A stretch of DNA of 64,000 bases from Phycisphaeraceae bacterium. GTDB taxonomy: Bacteria > Planctomycetota > Phycisphaerae > Phycisphaerales > UBA1924. Below the pieces are notes generated by a model, which had not been told where the DNA came from, made no database searches, and saw nothing but the letters and a program-made list of their open reading frames with translations. The stretch covers positions 186,001 to 250,000 of the forward strand of contig JACKHE010000001.1 of assembly GCA_020639135.1 (NCBI GenBank), in the 5' to 3' direction. The translations under genes were made by a program, and so were the position numbers. Within the stretch, counting starts at the first letter, position 1. Every line of letters begins with the position of its first letter. Below, in pieces: positions 33,918 through 41,906 of this stretch.

Positions 33918-34298
33918 TCAGCCCTGCTCGCGGATCGAGGAATCAACCACCAGCCGCACCCGCCGCACCGTCGTCGGCGACAGCTTCACCAGCTCGTGCT
34001 CGGCGCCCCCGCGGAGGAAGCGGTCGAGCTCGTACCTCGTGGCGTGGTCGGCGACGCCGATGGTCAGCGCGCCGGACCTGATCCCGATCACCGACGTCCG
34101 GTCGATCAGCGCGGCGGGACAGACCGCCTCCCACGCGGCGGCGCATCCGACACGGTGGCGCCGGGATCGCTTGAGCGCCTGCGCCTTCGCGAGGAACGTC
34201 TCGCTCATCGCTCTGGCGCGCTCCGGTCTGACGCGCGAGGCGCGCACCATCGCGAAGCGGTCGAGGTCGTCGGGCGAGATGGGATCGTCATCGGGCAC
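33918..34298 (-). CDS. DUF721 / DciA-like protein
   Basis: A 126-residue protein. The C-terminal ~90 residues fit DUF721: AAWEAVCPAALIDRTSVIGIRSGALTIGVADHATRYELDRFL, then LSPTTVRRVRLVVDSS. DciA proteins of this group load the replicative helicase DnaB in bacteria lacking DnaC, so a replication role is plausible. The start is taken as GTG at 34298 (VPDDDPISPDDLDRF), with a TATACT box seven bases upstream; the alternative is the ATG at 34250. It lies 23 bases after the last sulfotransferase gene. Confidence 0.7.
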   Translation of the reverse strand: MPDDDPISPDDLDRFAMVRASRVRPERARAMSETFLAKAQALKRSRRHRVGCAAAWEAVCPAALIDRTSVIGIRSGALTIGVADHATRYELDRFLRGGAEHELVKLSPTTVRRVRLVVDSSIREQG

Positions 34299-34305
34299 GG
34301 GTCGG

Positions 34306-34311
34306 AGTATA
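34306..34311 (-). promoter_or_regulatory. Leaderless-type -10 box of the DUF721 gene
   Basis: TATACT, the closest to consensus in the window, ends seven bases before the GTG and so supports that start. It gives the gene its own promoter inside the sulfotransferase operon. Confidence 0.55.
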
Positions 34312-34321
34312 CCGCGCCGCG

Positions 34322-35821
34322 TCAGCTCTCCTGACGGAGCGCCTCCGCCGGCAGACGCTCCAGCAGCGGCCCGAGGCGCCGCTCGTAGCGCCTCCACCGG
34401 CCGATGCTGCTGCGGTACATGGGCTTGTTGACCTGCTCGGCGCTGACCGTCTTGACCAGGCGCTTCGTCTTGAAGAAATCCAGGCACCGCCCGTCCCAGC
34501 CCAGCCCCACGAACTCGATCAGCCGCCGGCTCTGCGCCTCCTGGTCCGCGACCATCTCCTCGTACTCCACGTCGAGGATCGGGATGTCCAGCGTGCGCTT
34601 CCAGTGGCGCATCAGGCGCCAGTAGTCGGTGTACCGGCTGCCCAGATTCTCCAGGTCGTAGGCGAACGCGTTGCCGGCGCCGTGGAAGTCGTGGAAGTAG
34701 CACGACACGCATGTGTCTCGCGCGTCGCGCACGCAGTGGATGATCCGCGCCTGCGGCAGCATCGCGGCGATCAGGCCCAGGTGCCTCGTGTTCGCCGGCA
34801 TCTTGTCGGTGACGATCTCGGCGCCGGGGGCGACCTTGCGCAGCGCCTCGGTGTACTCCTTCGCGCCGGCGTCGAGCGCCCGGGGCGTCAGGCGGTCGAG
34901 CTGGTGCAGGTACGTCGGGCCGTCGCCAGAACCGGCGAGCCGCGACGCGATGATGTTGATGCAGTCCAGCTCTCCTGCGCCGAACGCCCTGGGGTGGCTG
35001 GCGATGATCTGCTCGACCAGGCTCGTCCCGGAGCGCGGCATCCCGACGATGAAGACGAACCGGTCGGTCCTGCGCTTTGGGCGGTCGAGCTCTGCCAGTG
35101 CCTCCGGCGTCCACGCCTGGATCATCCGGTCCACCTCGCGGCGGTTCCTGACGGGATCGAACTCGCGCCCGGCGCACTCGTTGGCGAGCGTGTACACCTC
35201 GAACGCCCGGTCGAACATGCCGGCGCCGGCGAAGCAGTCGGCGACCTGGAAGAGCATGACCGTCCGGGGCTGGCTCGGCATTGTGGTGTCGGCGATCAGG
35301 GGCTCGGCGAGCTTCAGCCCCTCCTCGAAGCGCCCCGTCGCCACGCAGCACTTGAGGTACGCCAGCCCCAGCCCGGGGCTCCAGGGCCTGCCCTCGACGT
35401 GGGGCCGCAGCAGCGCGAGCGCCTCGTCGTGCCGGCCCAGCCGCGTCAGCGCATCGCACAGGCAGCGGATCGTCCACTGCCGGTCGGGCTGGAGCGCGAG
35501 CGCCTTGCGAAACTCCCCCGCGGCGTCATCGAACCGGTGCTCGGCGATGTAGGTCAGCCCCAGCCGGAGACGCAGATCAACGGAATCGGGATCGAGCTTG
35601 AGCCCCTTCTGCGCCGAGCGCCGGGCCTCGGCGGTGTCGCCGAGTCCGACCTGCGCCGCGGAGAGCACGCCCCAGATCGCCGCGACCTTCGGGTGACGCT
35701 TGAGCAGCCGGGCGCAGATCGCCGAGGCGTCGGGATAGGCGCCGTGGTTGACGAGCTCTTGCGCCCTGGCCATCTCGGCGGCGGGCGCGGCGTGGGTTCT
35801 CGTGCGTGGCGTGTGCGTCAT
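34322..35821 (-). CDS. TPR-sulfotransferase 1 (last of four in the operon)
   Basis: A 499-residue protein, cytoplasmic by lack of a signal peptide. Residues ~15-230 are TPR repeats (IWGVLSAAQVGLGDTAEARR, LRLGLTYIAEHRFDDAAGEF). The C-terminal half is a sulfotransferase that would use PAPS: 5'-phosphosulfate loop FIVGMPRSGTSLVEQIIASH (~258), GAGELD, and the 3'-phosphate site VRDARDTCVSCYFHDF. The final VNKPMYRSSIGRWRRYE is conserved across the four copies. It is closest to copy 2. Acceptor unknown; surface polysaccharide or peptide sulfation is possible. Confidence 0.85.
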   Translation of the reverse strand: MTHTPRTRTHAAPAAEMARAQELVNHGAYPDASAICARLLKRHPKVAAIWGVLSAAQVGLGDTAEARRSAQKGLKLDPDSVDLRLRLGLTYIAEHRFDDAAGEFRKALALQPDRQWTIRCLCDALTRLGRHDEALALLRPHVEGRPWSPGLGLAYLKCCVATGRFEEGLKLAEPLIADTTMPSQPRTVMLFQVADCFAGAGMFDRAFEVYTLANECAGREFDPVRNRREVDRMIQAWTPEALAELDRPKRRTDRFVFIVGMPRSGTSLVEQIIASHPRAFGAGELDCINIIASRLAGSGDGPTYLHQLDRLTPRALDAGAKEYTEALRKVAPGAEIVTDKMPANTRHLGLIAAMLPQARIIHCVRDARDTCVSCYFHDFHGAGNAFAYDLENLGSRYTDYWRLMRHWKRTLDIPILDVEYEEMVADQEAQSRRLIEFVGLGWDGRCLDFFKTKRLVKTVSAEQVNKPMYRSSIGRWRRYERRLGPLLERLPAEALRQES

Positions 35822-35860
35822 CGTGCTGATTGGGTCAACCGCGGGCGATCCTGTGTGGGG

Positions 35861-37366
35861 TCACTGATCCGGTTCGAAGAACGCGTCGTGGGGCAGGCGG
35901 TCGAGCAGTGGCCCGAGGTGTTTCTCGTAGGGCTTCCAGCGGGCGACGCTGCTCCGGTACATGGGCTTGTTCACCTGGTCGGCGCTGACCGTCTTGACGG
36001 TGCGCCGGGTCTTGTGGAAGTCGATGCACCGGTCGTCCCAGCCGAGGCCGACGAAGTCGATCAGGCGCCGGCTCTGCGCCTCCTGATCGGAGACGAGCTC
36101 CTCGTACACCACGTCGAGGATCGGGATGTCGAGCGTCCGCTTCCAGTGCTTGATCAGTCGCCACTGGTCGGCGAAGTAATCGCCGAGATTCGCCAGGTCG
36201 TAGGTGTAGATGTTCCCGACGCCCAGGAAGTCGTGGAAATAGCAGGAGAGGCACGTGTCGCGCGCGTCGCGCACGCAGTGGATGACCTTCGCCTGCGGCA
36301 GCATCGCGGCGATCAGGCCCAGGTGCCGGGCGTTCGCCGGCATCTTGTCCGTGACGATCTCGGCGCCGGGGGAGAGCTTGTGCAGCGCCTCGGCGTACTT
36401 CTGCGCGCCGGTGTCGAGGATCTCGGGCGTGAGCCGGTCGAGCCGGGTCAGGTACGACCAGCCGTCGGCGGTCCCGGCCAGCTGCACCGCGATGTTGTTG
36501 ATGAAGTCCAGCTCCCCCGCGCCGAACGCCCTGGGATGACTCGCGATGATCTGCTCGACGAGGCTCGTGCCGGAGCGCGGCATCCCGACGATGAAGACGA
36601 ACCGGTCGGTCCTGCGCTTCGGGCGCCCGAGCCTCGCCAGCGCATCCGCGGTCCATGACTCGATCGTCAGGTCCACGTCGCGACGGTTCTTCGCCGCGTC
36701 GAAGACGTGCCCCGGGCACTCGTTGGCGAGGGTGTACACCTCGAACGCCCGGTCGAGCTGCCCGGCGCCGGCGTAGCATTCGGCGAGCTTGAAGAGCACG
36801 CTCGTGCGCGACTTCGTCGGGATCCGCGTCTCGGCCAGCAGCGTCTCGGCGAGCCGGAGCCCCTCGTCGAATCGCCGCGTCGCGACGCACACGCCCAGGA
36901 ACGCGTGCGCGAGCCCCGAGTTCCAGGGCCGATCGACGACGAAGGGGCGGAGCAGCTCGTACGCCTCCTCGTCGCGCCCGACCCGCGTCAGCGTGGTGGC
37001 GAGGCAGCGCAGCGTCCAGGGCCTGCCGGGCTGCTGCTCGAGCGCCCTGCGGTACTCCGCCTCCGCCTCGGCGAAGCGGTGCTCGGCGGCGTAGGTCAGC
37101 CCCAGCCGGATCCGGAGCTCGTTCGACTTCGGGTCGAGCTTCAGCCCCTTGAGCGCCGAACGCCGCGCCTCGGCGTGGTCGGCCATGCCCACCTGCGCCG
37201 CCGACAGGACGCCCCAGATCGCCGGGGCCTTCGGGTATCGCTTGAGCAGCTGCGCGCAGATCGTCGAGGCCTGGAGGTACGCCCCGCTGTCAACGAGCTG
37301 CATCGCCCGGTTGATCTCGGCGGCGCTCGCTGCGCTGGTCGGGTTGGTGCGGAGGTGATTGGCCAT
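35861..37366 (-). CDS. TPR-sulfotransferase 2
   Basis: A 501-residue paralogue of copy 1 with the same plan: TPRs (ASTICAQLLKRYPKAPAIWG, LRIRLGLTYAAEHRFAEAEA), FIVGMPRSGTSLVEQIIASH at ~260, TDKMPANARHLGLIAAMLPQ, VRDARDTCLSCYFHDFLGVG and VNKPMYRSSVARWKPYEKHL. Copies 1 and 2 are nearly identical through the TPR-sulfotransferase junction (RPKRRTDRFVFIVG), which indicates the most recent duplication or gene conversion. The gap to copy 1 is 39 bases, the same as the gap between copies 3 and 2. Confidence 0.85.
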   Translation of the reverse strand: MANHLRTNPTSAASAAEINRAMQLVDSGAYLQASTICAQLLKRYPKAPAIWGVLSAAQVGMADHAEARRSALKGLKLDPKSNELRIRLGLTYAAEHRFAEAEAEYRRALEQQPGRPWTLRCLATTLTRVGRDEEAYELLRPFVVDRPWNSGLAHAFLGVCVATRRFDEGLRLAETLLAETRIPTKSRTSVLFKLAECYAGAGQLDRAFEVYTLANECPGHVFDAAKNRRDVDLTIESWTADALARLGRPKRRTDRFVFIVGMPRSGTSLVEQIIASHPRAFGAGELDFINNIAVQLAGTADGWSYLTRLDRLTPEILDTGAQKYAEALHKLSPGAEIVTDKMPANARHLGLIAAMLPQAKVIHCVRDARDTCLSCYFHDFLGVGNIYTYDLANLGDYFADQWRLIKHWKRTLDIPILDVVYEELVSDQEAQSRRLIDFVGLGWDDRCIDFHKTRRTVKTVSADQVNKPMYRSSVARWKPYEKHLGPLLDRLPHDAFFEPDQ

Positions 37367-37405
37367 GGGCGGGATCGCGTTGTCGATGGCTGGTTCGGTG
37401 CGTGC

Positions 37406-38893
37406 TCAACCCGGGTCGCGCAGCGCGTCGGGGGGCAGCCGCTCCAGGAGCGGCCCCAGGTGCTTCTCGTAGGGCTTCCACCGGGCGACGGACGACTTGT
37501 AGATCGGCTTGTTCACCTGGTCGGCGCTGAGCGTCTTCGTCAGCCGTTTCGTCTTGTGGAAGTCCAGGCAGCGGTCGTCCCACTCGAGCCCCAGGAAGTC
37601 GATCAGGCGGCGCGACTGCGACTCGGTGTCGGCGACCATGTCCTCGTACGCGACCTCGAGGATCGGGATGTCCAGGACCTCCTTCCAGTGCTTCATCAGC
37701 CGCCAGTAGTCCGCGTAGAACCCGCCAAGGTCCGCCAGGTCGTAGGCGAACCCGTTCTCCTTGCCGATGAAGAAGAGCGTGAAGATCGACAGGCAGTTGT
37801 CGCGCGCGTCGCGCGTGCAGTGGATCACCCGGGCGCCGGGGAGGAGCCGGTCAATCAGTCCCAGCGCACGGAAGTTGTCCGGCATCTTGTCGGTGATCCG
37901 CTCGGCGCCGGGCGCCATCTCCCGGGTGCGGTCGAGGTAGTGCTTCGAGGCGTTCTCGATGTTGGGTCTCGACAGCGGGAGCAGGTCCGTCACGAACGAG
38001 ATCGGCTCTGCCTCGCGCTCGGTCAGCTTCCCGACGATCCGCTGGATATTGGAAAGCTCACCGGCGCCGAACGCCTTCGGGTGGCTCGCGATGATCTGCT
38101 CGACGAGGCTCGTCCCGGAGCGCGGCATCCCCACGATGAACACCGACTGGTCCGCCTTGCGCGACGACACCGGGATCGTCGCGATCCGCTCCCGAGTCCA
38201 GACCCGGATCATCTCGTCCGTCTGCTCGGCGTTGTACGCCGCGTCGTACACCTTCGGAGCCGCCTTGTTCGCCTTCACGTACGCGGCGAAGGCCAGGTCA
38301 TGCCGGCCCAGCTTCGCGAGGAAGGTCGCGCGCTGGAAGAGCATCTGCACCCGCAGGTCCGTCGGGACTTCGGGCAGCCCCAGGACGGCCTCCGTCGATT
38401 TCAGGCCCTGCTCGTGTTTCTTGACGTGAACCGCGGCCCTGGAGTGCGCGATGAGCAGGTCCGGGTCCTGGGGCGAACCGGCGAGCGCGCGGGTCGCGGC
38501 CTGGTACGCCTCGTCGTACTGGTGCATGCCGAGGCAGGCGTTGACCAGACACCGGATCGCCCAGGTGTGCCCCGGTTGGATCTCCATGGCCGCGCGGAAC
38601 TCCGCCGCCGCAAGGTCGTGCTGGTCGTCCTTGGCCAGGACGCGCCCGTACCGGCAACGCAGGTCCGCCGAGCGGGGCTTGAGCCGCAGGGCCTTCTTGA
38701 GGATCCGTCGCCCCTCGGCGCCCTGACCGATGTCCGCCAGGAGCACACCGAGCAGACCCATCGCGTCGGCGTCGGCACGCTGCTTCTTGAGGTGGGTCTT
38801 CAGCATCGAGACCGCCTCAGTGATGCGCCGTTCGTTGGCCAGCGCCTGCGCCTGCTGGACGACCGGGGCCTTGTTGGAGGGGTTCAGACGCAT
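37406..38893 (-). CDS. TPR-sulfotransferase 3
   Basis: A 495-residue paralogue. TPR part: QALANERRITEAVSMLKTHL, ADIGQGAEGRRILKKALRLK, YGRVLAKDDQHDLAAAEFRA. Sulfotransferase part: FIVGMPRSGTSLVEQIIASH (~253), GAGELSNIQRIVGKLTE, TDKMPDNFRALGLIDRLLPG, TRDARDNCLSIFTLFF (where copies 1 and 2 have CVSCYFHDF), and VNKPIYKSSVARWKPYEKHL. The changed 3'-phosphate region and acceptor loop suggest a different acceptor. It starts 4 bases after the stop of copy 4, so the two are translationally close. Confidence 0.85.
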   Translation of the reverse strand: MRLNPSNKAPVVQQAQALANERRITEAVSMLKTHLKKQRADADAMGLLGVLLADIGQGAEGRRILKKALRLKPRSADLRCRYGRVLAKDDQHDLAAAEFRAAMEIQPGHTWAIRCLVNACLGMHQYDEAYQAATRALAGSPQDPDLLIAHSRAAVHVKKHEQGLKSTEAVLGLPEVPTDLRVQMLFQRATFLAKLGRHDLAFAAYVKANKAAPKVYDAAYNAEQTDEMIRVWTRERIATIPVSSRKADQSVFIVGMPRSGTSLVEQIIASHPKAFGAGELSNIQRIVGKLTEREAEPISFVTDLLPLSRPNIENASKHYLDRTREMAPGAERITDKMPDNFRALGLIDRLLPGARVIHCTRDARDNCLSIFTLFFIGKENGFAYDLADLGGFYADYWRLMKHWKEVLDIPILEVAYEDMVADTESQSRRLIDFLGLEWDDRCLDFHKTKRLTKTLSADQVNKPIYKSSVARWKPYEKHLGPLLERLPPDALRDPG

Positions 38894-38897
38894 GCGC

Positions 38898-40403
38898 TCA
38901 CTCGCCCCCCGGCGGCGACCAGAACGACTCCGGCGGGAGCCACTTGTACATCGGCTCGAAGTGTGTCTCGAAGGGCTTCCACCGCGCCAGAGACGAGCGG
39001 TAGATCGGCTTGTTGACCTGGTCGGCGCTGAGCGTCTTCGTGGTCCGCTTCGTCTTGTGGAAGTTCAGGCAGCGGTCGTTCCACTCGAGTCCCACGAAGT
39101 CGATCAGCCGCCGGTTCTGCGTCTCGGGATCGGCGACCATCTCCTCGTACTGCACCTCGAGGATCGGGACCTTCAGCACGCGCTTCCAGTGCTCCATGAT
39201 CCGCCAGTAATCCGCGAAGACCGAGCCGAGGTCGTCCAGGTTGTACGTGAACGCGATCTGGTCCGCGTTGAACCGGTTGAAGTAGCACGACAGCAGCGTG
39301 TCGCGCGGGTCGCGCCGGCAGTACACCACCCGGCAATCCGGGAACATCTGCCCGATCAGACCCAGCGGGAGCAGGTTGTTCGGCATCTTGTCCGTGATCA
39401 CGCTCGAGCCCGGCGCCAGGGGCGTCACCTGCGCGTGGTAGTGCGCCGCGGCGTTATCGATGTTCTGCGCCGTCAGCGGCGCCAGGTCCCACAGCGCCCG
39501 GCTGGAGGTCTTCACGCCGCGCTTGAACTGCTGCACGATGTCCACGATGTGCATCAGCTCGCCGGCGCCGTACGCCTGCGGGTGGCTGGCGATGATCTGC
39601 TCGCACAGGCTCGTCCCGGAGCGGAACATCCCCACGATGAAGACCAGGTGATTCGACTTGCGCCTGGAAACCGGCAGCGTCTCGACCGCCTCGCGGGACC
39701 ACGCGGCGATCGACCGGTCAACCTCCTCCCGGTGCCGGTCGCGATCGAAGGCCGCCCCGACGCTGTCGTTGGCCAGCCGGTACGCCTCGAACGACTCGTC
39801 GTACCGCTTGAGCCCCCGGAGCGCATCGCCACGGAAGAACAGGAAGTTGTTGTGGATGTTGGGCAGCAGCACGCTGACCGACAGCGTCTTGTCGATCAGG
39901 TCCAGGGCCTCCTGGTGCTTCTTGAGCTTGAGGTACACCTGGCACAGGGGCAGCGCGGCGTTGGCGAAACCGGGGCCGACCGTCTCGACCTTGGGCTCGA
40001 GCAGCGCCATCGCGGCCTCGTAGTCGCTCTCGGCCATGAGGATGTCGGCCATGCACCGCCTGGCCCAGCCGTCGTCGGGGTCGATCTCCATCGCCTTGGC
40101 GAAGTGCTCTCTGGCCTCGTCGAAGCGGTACTCGTGGAAGTAGGTGATCCCCATCCGGCAGCGGAGCTCGGTGTTCCTGGGCTGGAGCCGGATCCCCTTC
40201 TTGAGGATCTTCCTCGCCTCGCCCATGTGGCCCATGGCCGAGAGGGCCGTGGCATAAAGAGCCAGCAGGTCGGGGTCCTCGCCGGCGCCCGGGGCCATGA
40301 GCTGCTGCTTGCACAGCGCGGCCGCCTTGAGGGGCTTGCCGTCGTTGATCAGGCCCCTGGCGGTGTCGATGGCCTTCTGCCTGGCGGAGTTGGCTCGGAT
40401 CAT
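38898..40403 (-). CDS. TPR-sulfotransferase 4 (first gene of the operon)
   Basis: About 501 residues and the most diverged copy. TPRs fill residues ~10-220 (DPDLLALYATALSAMGHMGE, CRMGITYFHEYRFDEAREHF). The phosphosulfate loop is FIVGMFRSGTSLCEQIIASH, with Phe for Pro and Cys for Val; the 3'-phosphate site is RRDPRDTLLSCYFNRF. The end VNKPIYRSSLARWKPFETHF is conserved. I use the ATG at 40403, because TATTCT ends nine bases before it; a GTG three codons earlier is possible. Transcription would continue through copies 3, 2 and 1 into the DUF721 and spoVR genes. Confidence 0.85.
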   Translation of the reverse strand: MIRANSARQKAIDTARGLINDGKPLKAAALCKQQLMAPGAGEDPDLLALYATALSAMGHMGEARKILKKGIRLQPRNTELRCRMGITYFHEYRFDEAREHFAKAMEIDPDDGWARRCMADILMAESDYEAAMALLEPKVETVGPGFANAALPLCQVYLKLKKHQEALDLIDKTLSVSVLLPNIHNNFLFFRGDALRGLKRYDESFEAYRLANDSVGAAFDRDRHREEVDRSIAAWSREAVETLPVSRRKSNHLVFIVGMFRSGTSLCEQIIASHPQAYGAGELMHIVDIVQQFKRGVKTSSRALWDLAPLTAQNIDNAAAHYHAQVTPLAPGSSVITDKMPNNLLPLGLIGQMFPDCRVVYCRRDPRDTLLSCYFNRFNADQIAFTYNLDDLGSVFADYWRIMEHWKRVLKVPILEVQYEEMVADPETQNRRLIDFVGLEWNDRCLNFHKTKRTTKTLSADQVNKPIYRSSLARWKPFETHFEPMYKWLPPESFWSPPGGE

Positions 40404-40412
40404 GCTTCCCAC

Positions 40413-40418
40413 AGAATA
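40413..40418 (-). promoter_or_regulatory. Candidate -10 box of the sulfotransferase operon
   Basis: TATTCT ends nine bases before the ATG at 40403; it is incompatible with the earlier GTG, which it abuts. Confidence 0.4.
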
Positions 40419-40466
40419 GGCGGGGCCGGGTCGGGATTCGATCCGGACGACCGGGGCGGCGGGTTC

Positions 40467-40503
40467 AAAAAAAGAAGCGGCGTCTGCGCAACCAGACGCC
40501 GCT
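40467..40503 (-). terminator. Rho-independent terminator of the CTERM gene
   Basis: AGCGGCGTCTG (40476-40486), loop of six, CAGACGCCGCT (40493-40503): a perfect 11-bp stem. On the minus strand it runs into TTCTTTTTTT. It lies 128 bases beyond the stop of the CTERM gene, giving a long 3' UTR of lower GC content. Confidence 0.9.
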
Positions 40504-40630
40504 CAATCATCGTTGGAAAGTGATGTGTACCCGAATCTCGGAAGGTTTCGAAGTCAGCGTACTCGAGATAGCAAAGGTGAAGAGTTCAGAAAACGGACGA
40601 AAGAAATCAAGTCTTCAGAAAGAAGACCAC

Positions 40631-41407
40631 TCAGCGACGACGACGGGTCGCGGCCACACCGGCGAGACCGAAGATGGCCATCGCGCCGGGGGTCGGGACC
40701 GAACGGAACTCCCAGCCGAAGTTGGCGTAGGGGTTGCCGCCGAAGAAGCGCAGGTCGCCGGTGGCGCCGCTGTAGAAGAAGTCGTTCGAGAAGCCCTTGG
40801 TGGCGGCGCCGGTGATGAGCTGGCCGACGTTGTCGATCAGCGCGCTGCCGTCAGCGTTGGCGGGGCCGGACACGTTGGTGTAGGCGATGGCCGCCCACAT
40901 CATCTCGTCCTTCTTCAGGATGTTGAGGTCCTTGACGTCGATGGACAGGGTGCCACCGGAGAACGACCCGATCTGGATGCCGGACACGGGGATGACGGCC
41001 TTGATCGAGCCGAAGTCGGGCAGACCGGTGTTCGGGTCGGCGTTGATCAGGGCGATCTGGAGATCGGCCGTGACGACGCCACCGGAGCCGGTGCCGTTGG
41101 AGTACGAGCCATCGCTGTTGAAGCTGACGACGGAGAACGTGATCTCATCGATCCGGGTCCCGCCGGGCTTGTTCATCAGGATGTCGTCCGCGTAGATGGT
41201 CGAGCCGCCGGAGCCGGTGAAGCCGAAGCCGGAGAAGTCGAGGGCGGAGTAGCAGACCGAGGTGCCGGTGCGGTTCACGCCATCGACGTGGAACATGTTG
41301 CGGACCTCGCGAACCTGACCGCCAGCAACATCAACGGCGAGGGCGGAGCTGGCCGAGCCAGCGGCGACAACCGCAACTGCAGCGGCTGCCTTGGTGAAGT
41401 GACGCAT
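40631..41407 (-). CDS. Exosortase-type CTERM surface protein
   Basis: A 258-residue exported protein. A signal peptide (MRHFTKAAAAVAVVAAGSAS) is followed by a Ser/Gly-rich beta body (YSALDFSGFGFTGSGGSTIY, IDEITFSVVSFNSDGSYSNG, DLQIALINADPNTGLPDFG). The C-terminus SVPTPGAMAIFGLAGVAATRRRR is the same PTP-type sorting tail as in the protein at 28075, though the bodies are unrelated. Such tails are removed by an exosortase, not seen in this window. Two GGAGGA sites 20 bases apart precede the ATG. The body resembles choice-of-anchor type proteins; the function is unknown. Confidence 0.82.
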   Translation of the reverse strand: MRHFTKAAAAVAVVAAGSASSALAVDVAGGQVREVRNMFHVDGVNRTGTSVCYSALDFSGFGFTGSGGSTIYADDILMNKPGGTRIDEITFSVVSFNSDGSYSNGTGSGGVVTADLQIALINADPNTGLPDFGSIKAVIPVSGIQIGSFSGGTLSIDVKDLNILKKDEMMWAAIAYTNVSGPANADGSALIDNVGQLITGAATKGFSNDFFYSGATGDLRFFGGNPYANFGWEFRSVPTPGAMAIFGLAGVAATRRRR

Positions 41408-41414
41408 TTCGAAA

Positions 41415-41440
41415 TCCTCCTAAATTCTTCTCGCTCCTCC
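41415..41440 (-). promoter_or_regulatory. Doubled Shine-Dalgarno motif of the CTERM gene
   Basis: GGAGGA at 41415-41420 and again at 41435-41440, 20 bases apart, the same register as at 9912 and 11496. Confidence 0.55.
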
Positions 41441-41906
41441 GAGGCAAACGCCGCAGGAGGAATCCTTGTGTGACGCCATACAAGCGCCGGGTCCAACGAT
41501 GAGCATCCACCGCGAACGATGAATACGACGGGTGAACCGGGCGCACGCACAAGGCGCTGCCCGGGTTCGATCAAGTTGTTGGCTGAGATCGAGGCGCTTC
41601 AGCGGGAGCCGCGCGTGCGGCTCGACTGCTCGTTGATTGCGGCGTCATGTTTCCCCCATGACGACGCGAGCGCTGACGTGTTGCTCTCCCTCTCAGCTAT
41701 CCACCACCAAACCGACGCCATCTCGGGAGCCGGCCTGTCAACCATCTAATGTGCCGCGCGGACCAGCCCGCGTCAAGCATATTTCCCGCGTAATCGGCAC
41801 AAAACGGCAGTCCCGCCGGACCGTCAGGACCCGATCGGGGACCGAAAACCATGCCCGATCCGGAGCTCTGACGTGTCCCGGAGAGTCATCGGATGCAGCT
41901 CAGGGG
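41441..41906. other. Intergenic region upstream of the CTERM gene
   Basis: About 465 bases between two minus-strand genes with no supportable coding sequence. It should hold the CTERM promoter and the end of the PQQ-propeller transcript. No clear hairpin with a T-run was found. Confidence 0.35.

Noticed and set aside
33841..33946. An upstream start for SpoVR
   Set aside because: The extra ~35 residues are Arg/Pro-rich, overlap the end of the DUF721 gene and do not resemble SpoVR N-termini; kept as an alternative only.
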